A stretch of DNA of 64,000 nucleotides from JAGVSR01 sp964589785 (GTDB taxonomy: Bacteria; Pseudomonadota; Alphaproteobacteria; Rhizobiales; Hyphomicrobiaceae), in the NCBI GenBank assembly GCA_964589785.1, contig CAZPUQ010000003.1, positions 62,001 through 126,000 on the forward strand, written 5' to 3'. A model generated the notes under the pieces. The model was not told where the DNA came from. It worked only from the letters and a program-made list of their open reading frames with translations, and did not search any database. Numbering within the stretch: the first letter of the stretch is position 1; every line of letters begins with the position of its first letter. Below are positions 33,121 to 42,134 of the stretch, one piece after another. Made by a program: the position numbers and the translations under genes.

Positions 33121-35295
33121 TCACGGCGGCAGCCGCGCGGATGCCGCCGTGAGCACGACCGCGGCTTGCCCGAGGTCCAATGCGAGGCAGGACGCCAGAT
33201 GCCGGCGTGCGGCGACGCTGTCTTGCGCCGCCATCGCCTCGGCGAACGCCGCGAAGGCCTCCTTCAGGACCGCATAGGCTGGATCGCCGGCGAGCGTCTC
33301 GTCCCCGAGGAGCGCATAGAGCCGTTCCGGCCGATCCTTGCCGCGCAGCGCCGCGGCTCCGATCTCGACCAGCGCGAAATCCTTCGCACTTGCCGCCGTC
33401 GCCTCGCCGAGGATGATCGGCGCGCCGTAGGTCTTCGTCGCTTCCTCGATGCGCGAGGCCGTGTTCACGACGTCGCCCAGAACCGAATAGTCGAACCGCT
33501 GTGGCGAGCCGACGTTGCCGACGACGCAGCTCCCCGTGTTGAGTCCGATGCCGATGCGGATGGGCCCGCCCGCCTCGCCGCGCCGCGCGTTGAGGTCGCC
33601 GATGGCTCTCTGCATGGCGAGTGCGGCGCAGCAGGCCTGCCGCGCGTGCTCGGGATCGGCGAGCGGCGCATTCCAGAACGCCATGACCGCGTCGCCCATG
33701 AACTTGTCGATCGTGCCGCGATGGGCAAGGATCTCGTCGGCCAGCGGCGTGAAGAGCGTGTTGACGAAGCGCACGAGTTCCTCGGCCTTGAGGCCCTCCG
33801 ACAGCCGCGAGAAACCGCGCACGTCGGCGAACAGCAGCGTCACGTCGCGCGTCTCGCCGCCGAGCTTCAGCCTCTCGGGCGTGCGCGCCAGTTCTTCCAC
33901 GACGGCGGGCGAGACGTAGTGGGCGAAGGCGGAGCGGATGCGCGCCCGGTCCCGCTCCGAACGGATGTAGCTCGTGAGCGATCCGGCGAGATAGACCGCA
34001 AGCAGGGCCAGCGAGGGATAGACCGGATCGATGAGCAGGCCCGCCCGCGTGTAGGCGAGCCAGGAGATCGCCCCTACGACTGCGATGGCGGCGGCGCTGA
34101 GGATCGCGGCGGCCACGGCCCCGGAGGTCGAGATCAATCGCGCGAGGCTGCCGGAGCGGGCGAGCAGGAACGCGGCAAGCGTGCCGATGGCGGCGAGGAA
34201 GGCAAGCTCGGCCCCGGTCGCCCAGGCCGGCCGCACCAAGTGGTCGCCCGAGAGCATCTGCTCCAACGCCTGGGCGTGAATCTCGACGCCCGGTACGGCC
34301 GGCGCCAGCGGCGTCGTGCGCAGGTCCATGAGTCCCGTCGCGCTCGTGCCGACGAAGATATGGCGACCCTCGATCTCGGACCTCTCGATGCGGCCGGCAA
34401 GGAGATCGCGGGCCGACAGCGTGCGCCTGGGGTCGGGCGGGGCGAACTTCAGCCACAGCTCGCCCTGGGCGTCCGACGGCAACAGCACGCGGCCCGCCCG
34501 GACGCTGTCGATGCCCGATGAGGCACCGAACGAGCGGATGCCGCTTGCGCCGGACGAGCGCACGAGGATGGTGGTGTCGGCCCCTTGCGCGATGCGTAGC
34601 GTCTCGAGCGACAGCGACGGGTAGAGCGCGCCCGCCGCGCCGACGAGGAGCGGCACGCGGCGCACGACTTGGTCGCGCTCCGGCAGCCAGTTGACGGCGC
34701 CGATGCCGGTCGCGGCCGCCGTCAGCTCGGGAACGGCACCGATGCCGCCCGGAAACGACGGCACGAACAGCTTCGGATCGTCCCCCGCGATGGCGAACGG
34801 CGCGCGCGCGGCGACCATCTGGCGCGCGGGACCCGGATCGGCGGCAAAGCCGAGGACGACCGGCGCCCCGGTCATGGCCTTCGCCAGAGCGTCGTCGTTG
34901 GACGGCAGGCGCGCGGCAGCCTCTCCAAGGGCCTTGAGCTCGTCGAAGCGCTGAAGCTCGCTCGCGACATTCGCCGGCGACCAGCGGTCCGGCTCCGCGA
35001 GGATGAGGTCGAGGGTGATCGTGCGCGCGCCGGCCCCGCTCAGGCGCTCGACGAGGTCCGCGAGCCGGGTGCGCGGCCAGGGCCACTGGCCGAACTCCGC
35101 GAGCGAGGCCTCGTCGATGTCGACCACGCGGACGGGATAGGACGGGTCGGCGACGCGCGGCGCGGCGGCCAGCATGCTGTCGAAGACGGCAAGCCGCATT
35201 TGCGCCACCGGGGCCGGATCGAGGAGGCGCAAAACCACGGCGGCGGCAAGCACCGCCCCCATCAGGATGACATACAACGGCTGCCGCAGGCCCAA
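33121..35295 (-). CDS. CHASE2-domain class III adenylate cyclase
   Basis: A 724-residue membrane cyclase. After an N-terminal helix (YVILMGAVLAAAVVLRL) comes an extracytoplasmic CHASE2 sensor (PVRVVDIDEASLAEFGQWPWPR, then HIFVGTSATGLMDLRTTPLAP), three helices (about residues 365-440), and a class III catalytic domain. The latter has metal Asp in TLLFADVRGFSRLSE, substrate Lys in GTIDKFMGDAVMAFW and the DYSVLGDVVNTASRIE region. Lys and Asp at the specificity positions fit ATP rather than GTP. The start is TTG 35295 with AAGGGG eight bases upstream. It converges tail to tail with the FecR protein. Confidence 0.93.
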   Translation of the reverse strand: MGLRQPLYVILMGAVLAAAVVLRLLDPAPVAQMRLAVFDSMLAAAPRVADPSYPVRVVDIDEASLAEFGQWPWPRTRLADLVERLSGAGARTITLDLILAEPDRWSPANVASELQRFDELKALGEAAARLPSNDDALAKAMTGAPVVLGFAADPGPARQMVAARAPFAIAGDDPKLFVPSFPGGIGAVPELTAAATGIGAVNWLPERDQVVRRVPLLVGAAGALYPSLSLETLRIAQGADTTILVRSSGASGIRSFGASSGIDSVRAGRVLLPSDAQGELWLKFAPPDPRRTLSARDLLAGRIERSEIEGRHIFVGTSATGLMDLRTTPLAPAVPGVEIHAQALEQMLSGDHLVRPAWATGAELAFLAAIGTLAAFLLARSGSLARLISTSGAVAAAILSAAAIAVVGAISWLAYTRAGLLIDPVYPSLALLAVYLAGSLTSYIRSERDRARIRSAFAHYVSPAVVEELARTPERLKLGGETRDVTLLFADVRGFSRLSEGLKAEELVRFVNTLFTPLADEILAHRGTIDKFMGDAVMAFWNAPLADPEHARQACCAALAMQRAIGDLNARRGEAGGPIRIGIGLNTGSCVVGNVGSPQRFDYSVLGDVVNTASRIEEATKTYGAPIILGEATAASAKDFALVEIGAAALRGKDRPERLYALLGDETLAGDPAYAVLKEAFAAFAEAMAAQDSVAARRHLASCLALDLGQAAVVLTAASARLPP

Positions 35296-35742
35296 GCTCC
35301 GCCCCTTCGAACCGGCGGCATCGTAGCGCTTTCCAAGACGGTTCCGCCAGTTGCGCGGTTATCCACAACCGGAGTTAGACTCAGAAGGAATGCAACGCAG
35401 CCCTGTCGCGTTCTCGTGGCATCTGCGGCGCTGGATGGCTGGAAATGTAGAGTGTGCGTCAGCGTTTGCGTTCTTGAGTACCTGCCGTCTCGAAGCTGCA
35501 TGATGCTCCGTCCCGGAAGTACTGCGTAGCCCTCGACGGGGCCGACATGGGCGGGCGGATCTCCTTGCCGGGGTCCGTCCGTCCTCTTTTCGTGCCTGTG
35601 CAACGTCGTGGTGACCTTGCGGGCCGAACCATGTATAGGGGCCGCAGCGCGGCCGGGTCATCCCGGCCCCACCCTATGGGCCGATCCCGCCGCGCGTCTT
35701 TCAGAACCTGGGACGAGGCGGGATGTGGCCGACGACGCACGC
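35296..35742. other. 447-base divergent intergenic region with DnaA box, GANTC site and hairpin
   Basis: No gene is supported. The region separates the cyclase gene from prfC. It contains a perfect DnaA-box TTATCCACA (35359-35367), a GACTC CcrM target (35378-35382) and a hairpin GGCCGGG-TCAT-CCCGGCC (35651-35668) about 75 bases before prfC. A TATAGG-like -10 element is at 35634-35639. Confidence 0.6.
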
Positions 35743-37395
35743 ATGACCGACGATGTGGCGACCGAGACGGCGTCGCGACCGGCGCCGGCCACGGGCGGCG
35801 CGCCTGCGTCGGTGCTCGCGCGCGAGATCGCGCGGCGGCGCACGTTCGCCATCATCTCGCACCCCGACGCCGGCAAGACGACGCTCACCGAAAAGCTCCT
35901 CCTGTTCGGCGGCGCGATCCAGCTCGCCGGCCAGGTGAAGGCCAAGCGGGACAAGCAGAACACGCGCTCGGACTGGATGGCGATCGAGCGCGCGCGCGGC
36001 ATCTCCGTCGTCACCTCGGTCATGACGTTCGAGTACGGCGGGGCGGTCCTGAACCTCCTCGACACGCCGGGACACGAGGACTTCTCCGACCAGACCTATC
36101 GCACGCTGACGGCCGTCGACAGCGCCATCATGGTCATCGACGCCGCGAAGGGTATCGAGAGCCGTACGCGCAAGCTGTTCGAGATCTGCCGCCTGCGCGA
36201 CATCCCGATCGTCACCTTCATCAACAAGCTCGACCGCGAGACCCGTGAGCCGCTGGAGCTGCTCGACGAGATTGCCAGCGTGCTCGCGCTCGACACCGCG
36301 CCCATGAACTGGCCGATCGGACGCGGCCGCGAGTTCCGCGGCACCTATGATCTCTACCGGCCGCGCATCACGCGCCTCGACGACGAGAGGGTCGATGTTC
36401 CGGTCTCAGGGCCGGACGATCCCGTGTTCGAGACCCTGCTCGAGGACGAGGGCCATGTCGCGCGCTGGCGCGACGAGGTGGGCCTCGTGGCGGATGCCTG
36501 CAACCGGTTCGACCTCGATGCCTTCCGCCACGGGACGCTGACGCCCGTCTATTTCGGCTCGGCGCTGCGCAATTTCGGCGTGCGCCACCTGCTCGACGCG
36601 CTCGTCGCCTATGCACCGCCGCCGCGCAGCCTCAAGGCCGCGACGCGGACCGTGGAGGCGGAGGAGCCCCGCATGACCGGGATCGTGTTCAAGATCCAGG
36701 CGAACATGGACCCCAACCACCGCGACCGCATGGCGTTCATGCGTGTCGTCTCGGGCAAACTCACGCGGGGCATGCGGGTCAAGATCGTGCGCACGGACAA
36801 GACGCTGGCGCTCGCCGCGCCACAGTTCTTCTTCGCGCAGGACCGTTCGCTCGCCGAGGAAGCTTATGCCGGCGACGTGGTTGGCATTCCCAACCGCGGG
36901 CTCCTGCGCATCGGGGACGCGCTGACCGAGGGCGAGGACATCACCTTCCTCGGCATTCCGAGCTTTGCCCCGGAGATCCTGCGCCGCGTGCGCCTGGAGG
37001 ACGCGATCCGCGCCAAGAAGCTGCGCGAGGCACTGATGGAGATGGCGGAGGAGGGGGTCGTGCAGGTGTTCAACCCGGTCGACGGATCGCAGCCGATCGT
37101 CGGCGTCATCGGCGCGCTGCAGCTCGATGTGCTCGCCGACCGGCTGACCAACGAATACAACCTGCCGATCATCTTCGAGACCTGCCCCTACGAGGTCGTG
37201 CGCTGGATCTCCTCCGACGATGCGGCCGCCCTGGAAGCGTTCGCCGCCAAGAACAAGTCGGCGATCGCCACCGACCTCGACGGCGACCGCGTGTTCATGG
37301 CGCAGAGCCAGTTCAGCCTCGGCTGGGCCGCCGACAAGAACCCGGCGATCCGGTTTGCCGACATCAAGACGAACGACGGGCAGGGGCCGGCGTGA
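35743..37395 (+). CDS. prfC: Peptide chain release factor 3
   Basis: RF3 is the GTPase that recycles RF1/RF2 after peptide release. The 550-residue protein has the classical G motifs: AIISHPDAGKTTLTEKLLL, then VMTFEYGGAVLNLLDTPGHEDFSDQTYR, and FINKLDRETREP. The C-terminal RF3-specific domain ends with the family feature MAQSQFSLGWAADKNPAIRF. I chose ATG 35743 (MTDDVATETASR); the frame is open upstream but leads through the hairpin at 35651. Confidence 0.96.
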   Translation: MTDDVATETASRPAPATGGAPASVLAREIARRRTFAIISHPDAGKTTLTEKLLLFGGAIQLAGQVKAKRDKQNTRSDWMAIERARGISVVTSVMTFEYGGAVLNLLDTPGHEDFSDQTYRTLTAVDSAIMVIDAAKGIESRTRKLFEICRLRDIPIVTFINKLDRETREPLELLDEIASVLALDTAPMNWPIGRGREFRGTYDLYRPRITRLDDERVDVPVSGPDDPVFETLLEDEGHVARWRDEVGLVADACNRFDLDAFRHGTLTPVYFGSALRNFGVRHLLDALVAYAPPPRSLKAATRTVEAEEPRMTGIVFKIQANMDPNHRDRMAFMRVVSGKLTRGMRVKIVRTDKTLALAAPQFFFAQDRSLAEEAYAGDVVGIPNRGLLRIGDALTEGEDITFLGIPSFAPEILRRVRLEDAIRAKKLREALMEMAEEGVVQVFNPVDGSQPIVGVIGALQLDVLADRLTNEYNLPIIFETCPYEVVRWISSDDAAALEAFAAKNKSAIATDLDGDRVFMAQSQFSLGWAADKNPAIRFADIKTNDGQGPA

Positions 37396-37414
37396 GGCGC
37401 GGCCTGCCGATTCC

Positions 37415-38527
37415 TCACGCGAGCGAGCCGGTCCGATAGAGCGTGACCCGCAGGCCGCCGTGCAGCACGGGCTCGGCGCTGAGCGCGAACGGCAATCCGG
37501 TGGCGCGGGCGAGGTCGGCGTCGCTCGTCACGAGTCCCACGCGCCAGCCGCCAAAGCGCGTCAGAAGCGTGTGCCCGAGACTGCGATAAAGCGCACGCAG
37601 GCGCGCGGTATCCCCGATCCGGCCGCCATAGGGCGGGTTGACGATGACGAGGCCGGGTGGCGCCTCCGGCGGCGCAAGGTCCTCGATCGAGCACTCTTCA
37701 AAATCGGTGAAGGCGGCGACGCCCGCCCGCTCGGCGTTGGCGCGGCTCATGCGGATCGCGCCCGCGTCGCGGTCGCGGCCGTAGCAGCGGTGCGCCGGAA
37801 CGACGATCTTCCCCGAGGTGCGCATGTCGTCCCACGCCGCCGCATCGAAGGTGGCAAGCTTCTCGAATGCGAAACGGCGCGAACGGCCAGGCTTCAGGCC
37901 GGCTGCGATCTCCGCCGCCTCGATGACGAACGTGCCGGACCCGCACATGGGATCGACGATCGGCTCGGTGCCGTCATAGCCGCACTGGCGCAGGAAGAGC
38001 GCCGCCATCGTCTCGCGCATCGGAGCCTTGGCGACGGCTTGCTTGTGGCCGCGCTTGTGCAGCGGCTCGCCCGAGGTATCGACGGCGATGGTGCAGACGT
38101 CGTTCTCGATGCGCGCCTTGATGCAGATGTCGGCGTCCGCGGACACCGGCGCGCCATGCTCCTCCCGAATCGCGCGTTCGATGCGCTCGGCCGCGGCGCC
38201 GGAATGGTAGATGCGGGACGACGTGCACGAGACCTCGACGCGGAACGGCACGTCACGTCGGAGAACTCTGCCCCACGGCACCTCGCGGGCGCGCTTGTCG
38301 AGCTTGGCGAGGTGGGGCACGCGGAACGACGCGATGCGCGCGAGCACGCGGCTCGCGCCGCGCATCTCGAGATTGGCGCGCCATACATCGGGCCAGCCGC
38401 CCTTGAGCACGACGCCGCCCGGTACGGTCTTGGCTTTCCATCCCCGTGCCCGCGCCTCCGCGCACAGCGGACCTTCGAGGCCGGGGACCGCCACGAGAAA
38501 GATCTCGAAATCGCCGTCGGTGATCAT
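37415..38527 (-). CDS. THUMP-domain RNA methyltransferase (RlmL/YcbY N-terminal type)
   Basis: A class I SAM methyltransferase acting on RNA. The N-terminus is a THUMP RNA-binding domain (IFLVAVPGLEGPLCAEARARGW, then VEVSCTSSRIYHSGAAAERI). The Rossmann part has the SAM motif PIVDPMCGSGTFVIEAAEIA and the catalytic NPPYG of an N2-guanine methyltransferase. It resembles the N-terminal half of E. coli RlmKL (23S rRNA m2G2445); the substrate is inferred. It converges on prfC. Confidence 0.9.
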   Translation of the reverse strand: MITDGDFEIFLVAVPGLEGPLCAEARARGWKAKTVPGGVVLKGGWPDVWRANLEMRGASRVLARIASFRVPHLAKLDKRAREVPWGRVLRRDVPFRVEVSCTSSRIYHSGAAAERIERAIREEHGAPVSADADICIKARIENDVCTIAVDTSGEPLHKRGHKQAVAKAPMRETMAALFLRQCGYDGTEPIVDPMCGSGTFVIEAAEIAAGLKPGRSRRFAFEKLATFDAAAWDDMRTSGKIVVPAHRCYGRDRDAGAIRMSRANAERAGVAAFTDFEECSIEDLAPPEAPPGLVIVNPPYGGRIGDTARLRALYRSLGHTLLTRFGGWRVGLVTSDADLARATGLPFALSAEPVLHGGLRVTLYRTGSLA

Positions 38528-38600
38528 GCCGCCTGCATACCGGCCCGCCCGCGTTGCGGGAAGGCGGAGCTAGGCGGGAGCGTGTGCAGGTTGGCCGCGC

Positions 38601-40004
38601 TCACTGCATGGCGATGAGCTTGGCGTCGTCGGTGAGCAGGTACATGCGGCCGCCGGCTACGACGGGCGCGATATAGGAGCCCGTGCCGATACTCTGCTGG
38701 CCGAGCACGCGCCCGGCGACCGGGTCGATGGAGGCCAGCGTGCCCTTGCTGGAGACGGCCCAGAGCACGCCGCCCGCCAGCACCGGCCCGGAATAGGCGC
38801 CGCTCGACGGCAGCTTCGTCGTCCACTGGATCTTGCCGTCGCGCTTGGCGATCGCCATGATCTGCCCGCGCGTATCGACCACGAAGAGGCTGTCGCCCGC
38901 GACCCACGGCGTCTGAGTGCCCGGTGCGTTGATCGACCAGAGGCGCTCGCCGGTCTTGGCGTTCGTCGCGACCATGCGGCCGGCATGTCCGATGGCATAG
39001 ACGACGCCACCGTCGATGGCGGGCCGCGCCGCATCCGTCATCGAGGCGAACTGCGATTCGGAGCGCGTGCGCGTCAGGCTCTCCGACCAGACCGGCGTGC
39101 CGTCGAGGATCTTGTAGCCGAGCACGTCGCCCGACGGATAGGGAACCGCTACGATCTCGCCGTCGACCGCCGGGCTCGCATTGAGCGATAGCGAAGCCTG
39201 GCTCGGCAGGCCGCGCGCCGACCACAGCTCGCTGCCATCGACACCCGAGAGGCAATAGAAGCGGCCTTCGGTCGTCAGCACGAAGACGCGGTCGGCCACC
39301 GCGGTGGGCGAGGAGCGGATCGGCGCGCCGAGCGGCTTCTCCCACAAGCGCTTGCCCGTCGCTGGATCCATGGCGATGACGGCACCGAAGCCGCTTGCCC
39401 CGTAAAGACGGCCGTTGTCGGCGGCAAGGCCGCCGCCGTAGCCGCCGCCATCCGAGCTGCCGAGCGAGAACAGGCTGCTGGTGGTGAAGCTGAAGCCGCC
39501 GGCGTTGGCCGTTTTCGTCGGCGTCGGCGCAAGGCTCTGGCGCCAGAGCTGTGAGCCGGTGGACACGGAGAACGCGGTTGCGTTGCCATCCGCATCGAGC
39601 GTGAAGATGTGCCCGTCGGACACAATGGGGCTTGCGATCACGCGGCCCTGGCCGCTCGAGCCCGAGCCGGCATCGGCGCGCCAGACCTCGCGGACGCTCG
39701 TGCCGAGCGCGGGGTTGCCGACCACGTTCGACGGCGTGCCGCCGGGCTGCGTCCAGACTTCGTTGGCGACCGGAGCGGGGATGGCAATGGGCGTACTCGC
39801 GTCGGCAAGCTCGCCCGGAATCTTTTCCGCCTCCGGCAGCACCGGGATGCGGCGCCCCGGCAGCGGCTGCTGCTTTTCCTTGAAGGGATTGAGCTCGCCG
39901 ACCTTGGGCAGGCTCGGCAGGCTGTCGGATGAGCATCCCGCCAGCGCGAGCCCGCTGACCCCGGCCAGGGCGAGCGTGCGAAGCACGGGGCGGTAGCGGG
40001 CCAT
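38601..40004 (-). CDS. bamB: BamB, outer membrane assembly lipoprotein
   Basis: BamB is the beta-propeller lipoprotein of the BAM complex that inserts outer-membrane proteins. The 467-residue protein has a lipoprotein signal (TLALAGVSGLALAGC, lipobox LAGC) and PQQ-type propeller repeats such as ALDADGNATAFSVSTGSQLWRQ, AMDPATGKRLWEKP and ATNAKTGERLWSIN. ATG 40004 is preceded by AAGGAG with six-base spacing. It is the downstream gene of a TPR protein related to YfgM. Confidence 0.94.
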   Translation of the reverse strand: MARYRPVLRTLALAGVSGLALAGCSSDSLPSLPKVGELNPFKEKQQPLPGRRIPVLPEAEKIPGELADASTPIAIPAPVANEVWTQPGGTPSNVVGNPALGTSVREVWRADAGSGSSGQGRVIASPIVSDGHIFTLDADGNATAFSVSTGSQLWRQSLAPTPTKTANAGGFSFTTSSLFSLGSSDGGGYGGGLAADNGRLYGASGFGAVIAMDPATGKRLWEKPLGAPIRSSPTAVADRVFVLTTEGRFYCLSGVDGSELWSARGLPSQASLSLNASPAVDGEIVAVPYPSGDVLGYKILDGTPVWSESLTRTRSESQFASMTDAARPAIDGGVVYAIGHAGRMVATNAKTGERLWSINAPGTQTPWVAGDSLFVVDTRGQIMAIAKRDGKIQWTTKLPSSGAYSGPVLAGGVLWAVSSKGTLASIDPVAGRVLGQQSIGTGSYIAPVVAGGRMYLLTDDAKLIAMQ

Positions 40005-40014
40005 CCTGGTCTCC

Positions 40015-40788
40015 TTACTGGCCTCCCGGCTGAGGCTTGTCGGCCCCGGTGGGGGCGGAGGTCTCCTTGGCAGGCGTTTGCGGCGCCTCCGGGGCAACTG
40101 CCGCGGGGGCAGGTGCCGGCTTCTGGGCCTCGACCGACGCAATCGCACCGAGCATCAACTGGACCCGGTCGAGCGCCCCGCGCGGTGCCTCACGGTCGGC
40201 AAGGAGCGGCAGAAGGATCGACCGCGCCTCTTCGATCTTGCCGGCCTTGTAGGCGGCCGTGCCGAGGAGCTCCCGGGCCAGGAAACGCCATGGCGACGAA
40301 CCCTCGGCCAACGGCTTGAGCCGATTCTGCATCTCGGTAAAGTCGGCCTCGCCAAGCCGCAGGGAGGCAGCCTGCAGCGCCGCGAAGGTCTTGATGTCGG
40401 CATCGGCGGACGGGCTCGTCGCCAGCGCCTCGAACGCGGCCAGCGCGTCCTTCGGCCGGTTGGCCTTCAAATGCACGCCGGCCAGCTGGAGCTGGGCGAG
40501 CGAGGCGTAACCCTTGTGCCTGCTTGCGATAATTTCACCGAGGGCCGCTTGCGCCTCGTCCGTCTTGCTGGCCTCGACAAGCTTCACGGCGGCCTCGTAG
40601 CCGGCCCCGCTCTCCTGCGCCAGACGGGTCTGGCGGGCCTGCCAGATCTGGTGGCCGCCGACGAGTGCGACCAGAAGAGCTGCGGCACCGAGGATGTAGA
40701 TGCCGTAGCGTTCCCACATCTTTTCGAACTGCTCGCGGCGCAGCGCCTCGTCGACCTCGCGCAGCAGGGACTCGTTGTTGTCGACCAT
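40015..40788 (-). CDS. YfgM-like tetratricopeptide membrane protein
   Basis: A 257-residue protein with one N-terminal membrane helix (YGIYILGAAALLVALVGGHQIW) and a periplasmic TPR domain (ALGEIIASRHKGYASLAQLQLAGVHLKANRPKDALAAFEALA). This matches the tetratricopeptide protein that precedes bamB in many proteobacteria and is related to YfgM, a SecYEG-associated chaperone. The C-terminus is Pro/Ala-rich. Start ATG 40788 (MVDNNESLLREVDEAL); the frame is open further upstream. Ten bases separate it from bamB. Confidence 0.88.
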   Translation of the reverse strand: MVDNNESLLREVDEALRREQFEKMWERYGIYILGAAALLVALVGGHQIWQARQTRLAQESGAGYEAAVKLVEASKTDEAQAALGEIIASRHKGYASLAQLQLAGVHLKANRPKDALAAFEALATSPSADADIKTFAALQAASLRLGEADFTEMQNRLKPLAEGSSPWRFLARELLGTAAYKAGKIEEARSILLPLLADREAPRGALDRVQLMLGAIASVEAQKPAPAPAAVAPEAPQTPAKETSAPTGADKPQPGGQ

Positions 40789-40937
40789 CGTACGGGTGCG
40801 TCTCCGGAAGCTTGCTGTGGCGGCCGCGTCCCGTGGCGGCCCCTTTGGCGCGCATTGATAGTGCCAACCCACCGCCGCGCAACCGATTTTCGCTGACCGG
40901 CCGGCAGGTGCCCGCAACAGGACGGCGGAGGTGGGAC

Positions 40938-41846
40938 TCAAGCGCCTCGGGCGGCAGGGTTTTTGGTCTTTTTCGCCGGTCGCGCCCCAGCGTCAGCGTC
41001 TCTCTCCGGCCCGTCCCGGTCGGCCGCCTCGTCCTTCATGGCATAGGTGTGCAGAGGCTCGGGAAAGCGGCGGGCGCGCACCTCCTCCGCATAGGAGCGG
41101 ATCGCGCCCTCGATGGCGGCCCCGATGCGGCCGAACTCCTTGACGAACTTCGGCACGCGCGGCGACAGACCGAGCATATCCTCCATGACGAGAATCTGGC
41201 CATCGCAGGCGGCCGAGGCGCCGATGCCGATCGTCGGGATCGTAATGGACGCCGTGATCCGCGCGGCCAGCGGCTCGGTGATCGCCTCCAGCACGACCGC
41301 GAACGCGCCGGCCTCGGCGACGTGATGCGCGTCCTCTTCCAGCGCAGCCCACTGGTCGCGGGTGCGGCCCTGGGTCTTCCACCCGCCGATCACGTTGATG
41401 GACTGGGGCGTCAGGCCGATGTGGGCCATGACGGGGATACCACGCTCCACGAGATAACGAACGGTCTCGGCCATGCGCCGCCCGCCTTCGAGCTTGACGG
41501 CGCCGCAGTCGGTTTCCTTCATGACCCGCGCGGCATTGCGGAAGGCGACCGACGGACTCTCCTCGTAGGTGCCGAACGGCATGTCGACGACGACGAGGGC
41601 GCGCCGCGCGCCGCGCACGACGGCCTTGCCATGCATGATCATGAGCTCGAGCGGCACGGGCACCGTTGTCTCGTAGCCGTGCATGACCATGCCGAGGCTG
41701 TCGCCGACGAGAAGGAAATCGCAATATTTGTCGGCGATTGCGGCGGTGTGCGCATGGTAGGAGGTGAGCGACACGATGGGACGCTGCCCCTTGAGCGCGG
41801 CGATATCCGGCGCCATCAGCCGGGGAGAGGGCTTTTGCAGAGACAT
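40938..41846 (-). CDS. panB: Ketopantoate hydroxymethyltransferase PanB
   Basis: PanB adds the hydroxymethyl group to 2-oxoisovalerate in pantothenate/CoA synthesis. The 302-residue protein has the TIM-barrel motifs ILFLVGDSLGMV-type (DFLLVGDSLGMVMHGY), VVDMPFGTYEESP, KLEGGRRM, GHIGLTPQ-type (MAHIGLTPQSINVIGG) and IGIGASAACDGQILVMEDMLG. The C-terminus carries a Lys/Arg/Ala-rich extension of about 25 residues beyond the usual end. Confidence 0.97.
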   Translation of the reverse strand: MSLQKPSPRLMAPDIAALKGQRPIVSLTSYHAHTAAIADKYCDFLLVGDSLGMVMHGYETTVPVPLELMIMHGKAVVRGARRALVVVDMPFGTYEESPSVAFRNAARVMKETDCGAVKLEGGRRMAETVRYLVERGIPVMAHIGLTPQSINVIGGWKTQGRTRDQWAALEEDAHHVAEAGAFAVVLEAITEPLAARITASITIPTIGIGASAACDGQILVMEDMLGLSPRVPKFVKEFGRIGAAIEGAIRSYAEEVRARRFPEPLHTYAMKDEAADRDGPERDADAGARPAKKTKNPAARGA

Positions 41847-42134
41847 TCGATGCTGGTCTTAGAAGTTCGCTGCGTCCCGGATGGTTTTCGTCGCGACCAG
41901 TGTGGCACGCGAGCCCTCCAATACCATATATTGCCTGAGCTTAGGGTTTAGGTTTGGCAGCGGCCGCGTCAGGCTGGCCGGTTCACAAGCGTGGAGGCTT
42001 CGCCACACTTAGGGCAGGTTCGTCACTCGCGTGTTGACGGAGCGTTGCCTCAAGTATGTTGGCTCTGCTAACCAGAAAGTGACAATCCGCCGCTAATTAG
42101 AACGACTGGTATCGGTTTCTGGGTGGGTGGGGCC

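Noticed and set aside
32495..35368. 957-codon minus-strand frame covering the cyclase and FecR gene
   Set aside because: It is out of frame with the cyclase and antisense to FecR; composition is Arg/Ala/Gly-rich low complexity.
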